From contig JBMOQW010000012.1 in NCBI GenBank assembly GCA_049322515.1, positions 248,001-312,000 on the forward strand: a stretch of DNA of 64,000 nt, written 5' to 3'. Source of the DNA: Parasulfuritortus sp049322515 (GTDB lineage: Bacteria; Pseudomonadota; Gammaproteobacteria; Burkholderiales; Thiobacillaceae). Positions 41,085 through 49,148 of the stretch are shown in pieces. The notes beneath the pieces were generated by a model. That model did not search any database. It worked only from the letters and a program-made list of their open reading frames with translations, and had not been told where the DNA came from. Every line of letters begins with the position of its first letter. Position 1 is the stretch's first letter. Made by a program: the position numbers and the translations under genes.

Positions 41085-44000
41085 TCAGACTCCCTTGAGG
41101 ATGAAGCGCCGGTACAGCACCGGCAGGAGCAACAGGGTGAGCGCGGTCGACGTGAACAGGCCGCCGACCACCACGATGGCGAGCGGCTTCTGGATCTCCG
41201 ATCCAGGCCCGCTCGCGAGCAGCAAAGGAATCAGGCCCCAGGCGGTGATGCTGGCGGTCATCAACACCGGCCGCAGGCGACGCAAGGCGCCTTCGCGCAC
41301 CACCCGGTCCGGGGCCACGCCCTGATCGACCAGCTGATTGAAGTAAGTCACCAGGACCACCCCGTTGAGCACCGCAATGCCGAGCAGGGCGATGAAGCCC
41401 ACCGAGGCCGGCACCGACAGGTACTCCCCGGTCAGCCACAGGGCAGCGATGCCGCCGACCAGGGCGAAGGGGACATTGGCCAGCACCAGGACCGCCTGCT
41501 TGAGTGACTTGAAGGTGGCAAACAGCAAGGCGAAGATCAACGCCAGGGCGACCGGCACCACCACCGCCAGGCGGGCGGCGGCACGCTGCTGGTTCTCGAA
41601 CTGGCCGCCGTAGACGACCTGGTAGCCGGCCGGCAGCTTGATCTCGGCCGCGATGCGCGCCTTCACCTCGTCGACGAAGCCGACCAGATCCCGTCCCGTT
41701 ACGTTGCACTGGATGGTGACGTAGCGGGCAGCATTCTCCCGGCTCACCGCCACCGGACCCTCGGTCCGCTCCAGGCGCGCCACCTCGGCGAGCGGGATGG
41801 CGATCCCCGACCCGGTCGGGATGCGCAAGGCTGCGAACAGCGCCGGCGACATGCGGATATCCTCGCCAGCACGCAACACCAGCGGGGTGCGCTGAATCCC
41901 CTCCTGGACCACGCCCAGGCGCACCCCTTCGAGATGCGCGGTCAGAAAGGCCGAGATGGCATCCAGGCTGAGGCCGTGACGGCCGGCCGCGAGCCGGTCG
42001 ACGGCGACGCGGAAGTACTGCACCCCCTCATTTTTCGAACTGAACACGTCCTGGGCGCCGGGCACCTTGGCCAACGTGGTCTCGATGCCGCCGGCAAGGT
42101 CATTGAGAGTGCCGATGTCGCTGCCGAACACCTTGATGGCGAGATCGCCGCGCGCGCCGGTGAGCATTTCCGAGACCCGCATGTCGATCGGCTGGGTGAA
42201 GCCAAAGGCCACGCCCGGGAAGTCCGCCATCACGGCACGGATTTCCTCCATCAGCCAGTCCTTGTCCGGCTTGCGCCACTCACCCCGCGGCTTCAGGACC
42301 AAGAAAGAATCAGTCTGGTTGAGGCCCATGGGATCGAGGCCCAGTTCGTCCGAACCGGTGCGGGCCACCACCCCGGCCACTTCAGGCACCCGCTTGATCA
42401 GGGCGCGCTGCACCGCGAGGTCGATGGCCATGCTTTCCTCCAGGCCGATGGACGGCAGCTTTTCCAACTGAATCAGCATGTCGCCCTCGTCCAGGGTCGG
42501 CATGAACGACTTGCCGATCATCGGATAGAGCACCACTGCGACGGCCAGGAGCGCGCCGGCGGCCAGCATCACCGCCTTGCCGCGGGCCAGGGCGAAGTCG
42601 AGCATCGGGGTATACAACCGGAGCGCCCAGCGCACCAGCCAGGGGTCGCCATGCTGACCGTCCTTGAGCAACCAGGCCGAAAGCACCGGCACCACGGTGA
42701 GCGAAAGCAGCAGCGCGGCGCCGAGGGCGAACACGATGGTCAGGGCAACCGGGATGAACAACTTGCCCTCCAGACCCTCCAGGGTGAGCAGGGGCAGGAA
42801 CACGATCATGATGATCAGCACCCCGGCCGCGGTCGGCGTCGCCACCTCGCGCACGGCACGGAACACCCGGTGCAGACGCGACTGGCCGTTGGCCGGCAGG
42901 CCCAGGTGGGTGACCACGTTCTCCACCACCACCACGGCGCCGTCCACCAGCATGCCGATCGCGATCGCCAGGCCGCCCAGGCTCATCAGGTTGGCCGAGA
43001 GTCCGAAGCCGCGCATCAGCAGGAAGGTGGCCAGGGCTGCCAGCGGCAGGCTGAGCGCCACGGTGAGCGCGGCGCGCACATCGCCGAGGAACAGGAACAG
43101 CAGCACCAGGACCAGGACGATGGCCTCCATGAGCGCTTTTGACACCGTGCCCACGGCGCGGTCGATCAATGCCGAGCGATCGTAGAACGCACGAATCTCG
43201 ACGCCCGCCGGCAAGCTCGGCTGGAGCTCGGCCAGGCGCGCCTTGACCGCCTTGACGACCTCACGGGCGTTGGCACCACGCAAGCCGAGCACCAGCCCTT
43301 CCACGGCCTCGCCCTGGCCATTCTGTGTCACCCCACCGTATCGGGTCAGGCTGCCCAGGCGCACCTGGGCGACATCGGCCACCCGCACCGGAATGCCGTC
43401 GACATTCTTGACCACGATGCCGGCCAGATCGTCGAGCGACTTCACCGCGCCTTCCACGCGCACCAGCCAGACTTCCTCCCCCTCGGCCAGGCGGCCCGCG
43501 CCGTCGTTTCGGTTGTTGGCCGGGATCGCCTCGGCCAGTTCCATCAGGGTCACGCCGCGCGCGCTCATGGCGGCGTTGTCGGGCGCCACCTCGAAGGTCT
43601 TCACCAGTCCGCCGAGGGCATTCACGTCGGCCACCCCGGGCAGGGTCCGCAACCTGGGCCGGATGGTCCAGTCGAGCAGCGCACGCCGCTCGGCCAGGCT
43701 CAGGTGCTCGCCCTCGACGGTGAACATGAACATTTCCGACAGCGGCGTGGTGATCGGCGCCAGGCCGCCGGTGACGCCATCGGGCAGGTCGCCGAGCACG
43801 CCGTTCAGCCGCTCGGCGACCTGCTGGCGCGCCCAATAGATATCGGTGCCGTCCTCGAAGTCGATGGTGATGTCGGTGAGGCCATACTTGGACATCGAGC
43901 GCAGGATGCGCTGCTTCGGAATGCCCAGCATCTCCATCTCGATGGGCGCCGCGATACGGTTCTCGACCTCCTCCGGGGTCATGCCCGGCGCCTTCAGGAT

Positions 44001-44147
44001 CAGCTTCACCTGGGTGGTGGACACGTCGGGAAAGGCGTCGATGGGCAAGCCACGCCAGGCCTGGATACCGGCTGCGGCGAGCAGCAGGGTGAGGGCCAGG
44101 GTGAGCAGCCGCTGGGTCAGGGAAAATTCGGTCAATTTTGCCAGCAC
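41085..44147 (-). CDS. Heavy-metal efflux RND transporter, CusA/CzcA family
   Basis: 1020 residues, GTG start with a GGAG SD. Twelve membrane segments in two halves with large periplasmic loops; N-terminus TQRLLTLALTLLLAAAGIQAW and DAFPDVSTTQVKL are typical of heavy-metal RND pumps. TM4 reads LAIAIGMLVDGAVVVVENVV, with the essential Asp of the proton relay. The pump takes metal ions from the periplasm or cytoplasm to the TolC duct. TM4 sits between the Czc and Cus versions, so divalent versus monovalent specificity is undecided. All components follow in one operon controlled from the box at 45767. Confidence 0.94.
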   Translation of the reverse strand: MLAKLTEFSLTQRLLTLALTLLLAAAGIQAWRGLPIDAFPDVSTTQVKLILKAPGMTPEEVENRIAAPIEMEMLGIPKQRILRSMSKYGLTDITIDFEDGTDIYWARQQVAERLNGVLGDLPDGVTGGLAPITTPLSEMFMFTVEGEHLSLAERRALLDWTIRPRLRTLPGVADVNALGGLVKTFEVAPDNAAMSARGVTLMELAEAIPANNRNDGAGRLAEGEEVWLVRVEGAVKSLDDLAGIVVKNVDGIPVRVADVAQVRLGSLTRYGGVTQNGQGEAVEGLVLGLRGANAREVVKAVKARLAELQPSLPAGVEIRAFYDRSALIDRAVGTVSKALMEAIVLVLVLLFLFLGDVRAALTVALSLPLAALATFLLMRGFGLSANLMSLGGLAIAIGMLVDGAVVVVENVVTHLGLPANGQSRLHRVFRAVREVATPTAAGVLIIMIVFLPLLTLEGLEGKLFIPVALTIVFALGAALLLSLTVVPVLSAWLLKDGQHGDPWLVRWALRLYTPMLDFALARGKAVMLAAGALLAVAVVLYPMIGKSFMPTLDEGDMLIQLEKLPSIGLEESMAIDLAVQRALIKRVPEVAGVVARTGSDELGLDPMGLNQTDSFLVLKPRGEWRKPDKDWLMEEIRAVMADFPGVAFGFTQPIDMRVSEMLTGARGDLAIKVFGSDIGTLNDLAGGIETTLAKVPGAQDVFSSKNEGVQYFRVAVDRLAAGRHGLSLDAISAFLTAHLEGVRLGVVQEGIQRTPLVLRAGEDIRMSPALFAALRIPTGSGIAIPLAEVARLERTEGPVAVSRENAARYVTIQCNVTGRDLVGFVDEVKARIAAEIKLPAGYQVVYGGQFENQQRAAARLAVVVPVALALIFALLFATFKSLKQAVLVLANVPFALVGGIAALWLTGEYLSVPASVGFIALLGIAVLNGVVLVTYFNQLVDQGVAPDRVVREGALRRLRPVLMTASITAWGLIPLLLASGPGSEIQKPLAIVVVGGLFTSTALTLLLLPVLYRRFILKGV

Positions 44148-44150
44148 GGC

Positions 44151-45233
44151 TTACTCCCCGGCGCCTTGCCAGGCCGACTTGAGCGCCGCGACGCCCTCGA
44201 TCGCGACCTTCTCACCGCCGCCAAAGGGCCCGTCAATGGCCACCGTCTGGGCGGTTTGCGAACGGATCTTGACCGCCACCGGCTCAAAGCCCCCCGGGCG
44301 CTCGACGAAGACCCAGGACTGTCCGGCCTGGCGCGCCAACGCGCGGGCCGGCACCCGCCATTGCTTGCCGCCACTGGCGCTTTCGATGCGCACCGAAACA
44401 CTCTGGTTGAGGCGCAGACGCGCCCCGGCGTTGGTAACCCGCGCCCGCACCTGCACGGTCTGCGCGGCGCCGACGACCTGCCCGATCGAGATCACCTTGC
44501 CGCTGACGCCCAGTTCCGCAACATCGACCGGCTGGCCCAGCTTCAAGCTCGCCGCCAACTCTGCCGGCGCCTGGATATCCAGCCAGAGCGGATCCAGGCG
44601 GGCAATCCGAAACAAGGCCAGACTGGCGTCGACCCGGGCGCCCGTGACAGCGCTCTGGGCAACCACCACGCCAGAGATCGGCGCCACCAAGGCCACCTGT
44701 TCGGTCAGGCGGTCCCCCTGCTCTGCCGCCGCAAGTGCGGCACCGGTGAGTCCCATCATGCGCAGCCAGGCGCGCCGTTCCATCAGCGCGGAGCGCGCCT
44801 GAGCCAGCGCGGCACGGCTGGCGTTGCGGCGCGATTCGGGAATGATGCCTTCCTTGAACAGGGCCTCGTCGCGCGCCGCCGTGTCCTCGGCCAGGCGCGC
44901 CGATACCGCCGCCTGAGTCAATTCACGCTGCGCGGACACCAAGCCTTCGCCACGCATGACGGCCAAGGTCTGGCCTGCCTTTACCGCATCGCCCATGGCG
45001 ACGCGGACTTCGGTCAGCAAGCCGGGCACGGGCGCCGCCACCACCCGTTCCTGGGCCGGGGGCACCGCCACCGTCGCGGGCAGTGCCACCGCCACGGCAC
45101 CGGGCTGGTTGATCAGGGGCGCACTGGTGATGCGCAGGGCGGCACGCTGGTTGGACGACACGGGAATCAGGAGATCACCCGCCTGGACCAGCGGACATGA
45201 AATCACGAACAACAAAGCGATGATGGAACGCAT
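44151..45233 (-). CDS. RND periplasmic adaptor (membrane fusion) protein, metal efflux
   Basis: 360 residues with a signal peptide (IIALLFVISCPLVQA). The lipoyl-like and hairpin regions are visible: VVAAPVPGLLTEVRVAMGDAVKAGQTLAVM and VALVAPISGVVVAQSAVTGARVD, split by an alpha-helical hairpin rich in Ala/Arg. It links the RND pump to the TolC duct. 3 bp separate its stop from the RND GTG start. Confidence 0.93.
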   Translation of the reverse strand: MRSIIALLFVISCPLVQAGDLLIPVSSNQRAALRITSAPLINQPGAVAVALPATVAVPPAQERVVAAPVPGLLTEVRVAMGDAVKAGQTLAVMRGEGLVSAQRELTQAAVSARLAEDTAARDEALFKEGIIPESRRNASRAALAQARSALMERRAWLRMMGLTGAALAAAEQGDRLTEQVALVAPISGVVVAQSAVTGARVDASLALFRIARLDPLWLDIQAPAELAASLKLGQPVDVAELGVSGKVISIGQVVGAAQTVQVRARVTNAGARLRLNQSVSVRIESASGGKQWRVPARALARQAGQSWVFVERPGGFEPVAVKIRSQTAQTVAIDGPFGGGEKVAIEGVAALKSAWQGAGE

Positions 45234-45340
45234 GACAGCCTCTCAAGCCGTCCGGCAAGCCGGCGCGGCAAATTATTCTGGGAATGGGCAATCGGCGCGT
45301 GCAGGCCACGCAGCCAAATTACCAATATGCGAAGGGACGA

Positions 45341-45715
45341 TCAGGCGCGCGGCGGCGCGAGGGGAAGTGGCGGGCGTGCCGCCGAATGGCGTGGCGGCAA
45401 ACCAGGCCATATGTCCGGCCCGCCAGGGCCGTTTGAAACGCCAGCGCCGGCAAGCAACAGTGTCGGCACTGGGTCCCGGGACACCGCACCGAACAGCGAC
45501 CGGATTTCAAGCGCAGGGGTGAGCCCCAAGGCTTCCGGCTCGGGCTGGACCGCCTGAATGACCGTTGCCCCGCCCGGCTCGGACAGCAGGCTCGGCAGAT
45601 GAAGGCCATGGTGTTCCGCGCTGGCCGGATGGGCATGCAGGAGCGGCGCCAAGCATTGCAGCACGGCGAACACTCCAAGCAGAACATAACGGAACCTACG
45701 CATCATGCGGATCAT
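45341..45715 (-). CDS. Small secreted histidine-containing protein at the head of the RND operon
   Basis: 124 residues from the ATG at 45715 (a start at 45706 is also possible; neither has a strong SD). A basic start (MIRMMRRFRYVLL) and signal segment end near LLHAHPAS, followed by AEHHGLHLPSLL, a His cluster that could bind metal, and a Pro-rich C-terminus. Its position first in a heavy-metal RND operon parallels CzcI-like proteins, but I cannot claim homology. The 107 bp between it and the adaptor gene contain nothing clear. Confidence 0.6.
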   Translation of the reverse strand: MIRMMRRFRYVLLGVFAVLQCLAPLLHAHPASAEHHGLHLPSLLSEPGGATVIQAVQPEPEALGLTPALEIRSLFGAVSRDPVPTLLLAGAGVSNGPGGPDIWPGLPPRHSAARPPLPLAPPRA

Positions 45716-45766
45716 TAAAGCAATGCGTTTCAGAATATTCAACCGTGTTCATCATGGGGTTTCCGG

Positions 45767-45783
45767 CTTAACCGAATCTTAAG
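45767..45783. promoter_or_regulatory. Second PmrA/QseB-type box, upstream of the RND efflux operon
   Basis: CTTAAC-CGAAT-CTTAAG is a 6-N5-6 direct repeat of the same kind as the box before the regulator at 34477. It lies about 52 bp upstream of the first gene of the operon; a weak -10-like TATTCT on the minus strand sits about 30 bp from the box. Confidence 0.6.
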
Positions 45784-45897
45784 CCGCCCGCCTCGTGGCC
45801 CAGGCACGGACATCGCCTGCGCGACGGTGCCCGGGCCTGACAGCCACTCAGGTCCGCTCACTGGAATCTGGTCCAGCGCCACCCCCCATGCCGTCGA

Positions 45898-46512
45898 TCA
45901 ATCGCCCACGATGGCATCAAACAAGACCGGCGCGATGTAATAGGGCGTGTAATCCGCGCCCTGATCGCGCAACAGGTAGACGAAGGCCCGCAAATGGTTC
46001 TTGGAGCCTTCCAGCAGATTTGCGTAGGTCCGCTTCAATGCCAGGTTGGTGGTTTCGTCGATGGCGGCCATCAAGTCGGCAATGTCGAGGTCCTCGATGC
46101 CCGCCCCCACGGTCAAGGCCTGAACATATCCCTGACGTCCGTTGTCGAGCATCTCCTGATAGAGGGTCTGCAGAGCCACCTGGCTGAATTCGCCTTGCGC
46201 CGGCAAGGCCGGGTCAGCCAGGCCAAACTGGCTCAGGCGGGCCCCAATGGCATCGAAATGTCGTTGTTCGGACGTGGCGATGCGCTGGAATTCAGGCTGC
46301 CGCCAGGTCGCATAAAGCGCCAGGTAGACATCGCGGGCCAGCTTTTCTTCCTCGCGCATCCAGAGCAGGTCCGCGATCTCTTCCGCGGCCAGGGGCGCCG
46401 GCGTGGTCGCCATCGGCTGGATACGCGGGGCCGCGGCGTTGCGCGCCTCGGACGGCAGGGACAGGGCGCCCGACAGGGCGAGCAGCACAGCCAACAGGGT
46501 CTTCGATTTCAT
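45898..46512 (-). CDS. DUF2202 ferritin-like secreted protein
   Basis: 204 residues, ATG with an AAAGGA SD. Signal peptide (LLAVLLALSGALSLPSEA), then the four-helix DUF2202 domain: REEEKLARDVYLALY (carboxylate ligands), TSEQRHFDAIG (ExxH), AGIEDLDIADLMAAID and EGSKNHLRAF. Ferritin-like di-iron or metal binding is predicted; the function of the family is unknown. It follows the Gly/Arg-rich protein gene by 28 bp, and both are divergent from the OmpR/EnvZ-type system. About 114 bp separate its stop from the RND box, with nothing else recognised. Confidence 0.88.
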   Translation of the reverse strand: MKSKTLLAVLLALSGALSLPSEARNAAAPRIQPMATTPAPLAAEEIADLLWMREEEKLARDVYLALYATWRQPEFQRIATSEQRHFDAIGARLSQFGLADPALPAQGEFSQVALQTLYQEMLDNGRQGYVQALTVGAGIEDLDIADLMAAIDETTNLALKRTYANLLEGSKNHLRAFVYLLRDQGADYTPYYIAPVLFDAIVGD

Positions 46513-46540
46513 GATGTGTCCTTTCATTGTGGGGAGTGAT

Positions 46541-46834
46541 TCAACGTCTCCGGCCCCGGCCCATGCCCCGGCCCGATCCGCGCCCAGCCTGGCGCGCCTC
46601 GTAACCGTAGCCATAGGGCAATTCGGCGCCTCGGCCCACGGCGGCGTCGACGGGATGCATGGCACCGGCAGCGGGCGCCACAGGGGGTGCCGCCGGTTCC
46701 TGCAGGCCCGCCAGGGCATCCGGCGGCAGCGACAGGTCGAGCCCAGCAGGCCGGGCCGGCGTCGGCGCCGGGGATGCCGCGGCCAGGGGCATCGATACGA
46801 CCAATAGCGCGACCAGCACAGCAGGGCTCCTCAT
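46541..46834 (-). CDS. Small secreted protein with Gly/Arg-rich tail
   Basis: 97 residues. A signal peptide (AVLVALLVVSMPLAAA) is followed by an Ala/Pro region and ends in GYGYEARQAGRGSGRGMGRGRRR-type sequence, strongly basic. No family is recognised. The start at 46834 gives the best signal peptide. It precedes the DUF2202 gene and shares the divergent region with the regulator at 46986. Confidence 0.6.
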   Translation of the reverse strand: MRSPAVLVALLVVSMPLAAASPAPTPARPAGLDLSLPPDALAGLQEPAAPPVAPAAGAMHPVDAAVGRGAELPYGYGYEARQAGRGSGRGMGRGRRR

Positions 46835-46916
46835 GGCGCAGGACCTTGGAGTAGTTGACGACGCTGCCATCCTCCCACGCGGCTGTCGCATGCCGATGTC
46901 ACGTGCATCTCGACCG

Positions 46917-46956
46917 GTATCGGCATGTATCGAAACGTATCAGGCCCGTATGCGGG
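46917..46956. promoter_or_regulatory. Four 10-bp-phased GTAT(C) repeats in a divergent promoter
   Basis: GTATC at 46917, 46927 and 46937 and GTATG at 46947 start exactly 10 bp apart, one helix turn each. The 5-N5-5 arrangement is typical of OmpR/CpxR-family binding (compare GTAAA-N5-GTAAA for CpxR). The block lies between the divergent secreted-protein gene (46834) and the OmpR-type regulator (46986). Confidence 0.7.
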
Positions 46957-46985
46957 CGATTTGAGGCATTACATACACTCAAACC

Positions 46986-47693
46986 ATGACCGATACGCCC
47001 AGAATCCTCGTGGTCGACGACGATCCCGCCTTGCGCGATCTGCTCGCCGCCTACCTCACCGACACCGGCTTCAGCGTCGAACTGGCCGGCGACGGCCCCG
47101 CCATGCATGCCGCGCTGGCGCGGATGCGGCCGGATGCCCTGGTCCTCGACCTCATGCTCCCCGGCGAAGATGGCCTCAGCCTGGTGCGCGGCCTGCGCGC
47201 CGGGGCCATGGCGACGCTACCGGTCCTGATGCTTTCTGCGCGTGGCGAGGAAATCGATCGCGTGGTGGGCCTGGAGATGGGCGCCGACGATTACCTGGCC
47301 AAACCCTTCAGCCCGCGCGAATTGCTGGCCCGTTTGCGCGCCCTGATGCGGCGCGCGCAGGCCGAGGCGGCACCGTTGACCGGTGACCGCTTCGGCCCCT
47401 ATCGCCTGGATCGCGAGGGTCGCAGGTTGCTCAGGGACGATCAGGACCAAGGGCTGTCCGGTGCCGAGTTCGACTTGCTGGCCGTGTTCCTGACGCGCCC
47501 GAATCGCGTCCTGGGGCGTGACCTGTTGCTTGACCTGCTCAAGGGCTACGAACGCGACCCCTTCGACCGCACCGTGGACCTACGGGTGGCACGCCTGCGC
47601 CGCAAGATCGAGCCGGACCCGGCCAACCCGGTCTATATCCGTACCGTGCGTGGCGAGGGCTATCTGTTCAACCCGCGCGGCAGCGAGGCCTGA
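46986..47693 (+). CDS. OmpR-type response regulator
   Basis: 235 residues. Receiver: ILVVDDDPALRDLL, LVLDLMLPGEDG with the phospho-Asp, LSARGEE and KPFSPRELLAR. Winged-helix domain: LSGAEFDLLAVFL, DRTVDLRVARLRRKIEPD and IRTVRGEGYLFN. OmpR subgroup, not PmrA. It is followed 3 bp later by an EnvZ-like kinase. The phased GTATC repeats upstream are the natural target, giving control of itself and of the divergent DUF2202 genes. Confidence 0.94.
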   Translation: MTDTPRILVVDDDPALRDLLAAYLTDTGFSVELAGDGPAMHAALARMRPDALVLDLMLPGEDGLSLVRGLRAGAMATLPVLMLSARGEEIDRVVGLEMGADDYLAKPFSPRELLARLRALMRRAQAEAAPLTGDRFGPYRLDREGRRLLRDDQDQGLSGAEFDLLAVFLTRPNRVLGRDLLLDLLKGYERDPFDRTVDLRVARLRRKIEPDPANPVYIRTVRGEGYLFNPRGSEA

Positions 47694-47696
47694 AGC

Positions 47697-49028
47697 ATGC
47701 GCGACCGGCTCAGTCTGGGCCAGCAGAACGCCATACGACTCGCTCTGGTGTTCATCGTCTTCGAGCTCCTGGTGGCGGTGGCGGTGATCCAACTGCTCAT
47801 GCTGCCCATGGCTCGGCGCGCCGCCAACGACCTGGCCGGACTGATGGTGCTTTCGGCCCAGACCTGGAACGAACTGCCCCCGGGGACACGTCCCACGTTC
47901 GAGCGCGAGCTGCGCCATGCCCATGGCCTGGTGCTGCTGGCCAAACCGCCCGCCGGTCCGGTCGCCCCAGCGACACGCGGCCCCTACCTGCACCAGCTCG
48001 AAGCCGAACTGAGCCGTCGCACACACACCCCTGTCGAGGTGCTCAGCCTGGACTGGCAGGGCACGACCTGGCATTGGGCCGCCCTGCCAGTCGGCGAACA
48101 GACCTGGTGGATCGGCTTTTCCCATGCCCGATTTGGCCCGCAACCCCTGGCGGCTGGGGGACTCACCCTGCTATTCGGTGGGCTCCTGGCGATCCTGACG
48201 GCCTGGTGGCTGTCGCGACGGACAGTCGAGCCCCTGCGGCAGTTCGATCTGGCCGCCGCCGCCCTGGGCCGAGGCGAAACGCCGGAACTGTTGCCCGAAT
48301 CAGGTCCGCGCGAACTCGCCGCCCTGGCGCGGCGCTTCAACGCCATGGCCCACCAGGTACGCGACCTCCTGGAAGCGCGAACCACCCTGCTGGTCGGACT
48401 CTCGCACGACCTGCGCACCCCGCTGGCCCGCATGCGGCTGGCCCTGGAGATGCTGCAACGCAAGCCCGATCCGGCGTGGATTGCGCAATTGGAGCGGGAC
48501 ATCGAGGAGACCAACCAACTGGTCGGCGAGTTGCTGGAACTGGCGCGTGGGCTGGGTCACGAACACAGCGAGATGATCCCACTCAAAGCCTTGCTGGACC
48601 GACTGATCGCACCGGCTCGAGCGGAGGGCGTGGCCATCGCGCTGACGTGCCCCGAACGTGACCTCACGGTCCCGCCCAACGCCCTCAAGCGCCTGCTCGA
48701 AAACCTGATCGGCAATGCCCGCCGGCACGCACCTGGGACAGCCCTCCATCTCCTGGTCCGGGATGAAGGCGACTGGGTGCACATCGGCCTGCTCGACCAA
48801 GGCCCGGGAATCCCGGCCGATCAACTGGACAAGGTCTTCCATCCCTTCCACCGGGTTGAGACTTCACGCAGCCGGGCCAACGGCGGGAGCGGTCTCGGGC
48901 TAGCCATCGTGCGGCAACTGGCCTTGGCCAATGGCTGGCGGGTCTGGCTCGAAAACCGCGCCGAAGGCGGGTTGGCGGCCTGGGTGGCACTCCCTGCCCG
49001 AGCGCCTGATCCGGCAACACCACGCTAG
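47697..49028 (+). CDS. EnvZ-like sensor histidine kinase
   Basis: 443 residues. Two membrane helices (about 14-38 and 152-172) bound a periplasmic domain of some 110 residues. HAMP, the H-box LSHDLRTPLARMRLALEM, N-box ENLIGNARRHAPG, G1 DQGPGIPA and G2 GSGLGLAIV follow. The H-box matches EnvZ/RstB-type kinases. It pairs with the regulator directly upstream. The stimulus is unknown. Confidence 0.93.
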   Translation: MRDRLSLGQQNAIRLALVFIVFELLVAVAVIQLLMLPMARRAANDLAGLMVLSAQTWNELPPGTRPTFERELRHAHGLVLLAKPPAGPVAPATRGPYLHQLEAELSRRTHTPVEVLSLDWQGTTWHWAALPVGEQTWWIGFSHARFGPQPLAAGGLTLLFGGLLAILTAWWLSRRTVEPLRQFDLAAAALGRGETPELLPESGPRELAALARRFNAMAHQVRDLLEARTTLLVGLSHDLRTPLARMRLALEMLQRKPDPAWIAQLERDIEETNQLVGELLELARGLGHEHSEMIPLKALLDRLIAPARAEGVAIALTCPERDLTVPPNALKRLLENLIGNARRHAPGTALHLLVRDEGDWVHIGLLDQGPGIPADQLDKVFHPFHRVETSRSRANGGSGLGLAIVRQLALANGWRVWLENRAEGGLAAWVALPARAPDPATPR

Positions 49029-49094
49029 ACTTGCCGAAGCACCTTGGGTGGGTTCGACAAGCCTCCACCTTGCCAACCGGGCCGGGAAATATCC

Positions 49095-49145
49095 CCGTCA
49101 TGCAAGCGCAGTACGCTTGCAACACCTCCATCACATTGCGGTCAC
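49095..49145 (+). promoter_or_regulatory. Pho-box-like half-sites and an 8-bp-arm hairpin before btaA
   Basis: CCGTCAT (49095-49101), CCATCAC (49128-49134) and CGGTCAC (49139-49145) are spaced by multiples of 11 bp and resemble PhoB half-sites (consensus CTGTCAT/C); the last pair has the 7-N4-7 layout. Between them TGCAAGCG/CGCTTGCA (49101-49121, 5-nt loop) forms a hairpin that may end the kinase transcript. The last half-site is only 3 bp from the ATG, which weakens the PhoB reading. Confidence 0.3.
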
Positions 49146-49148
49146 TGC

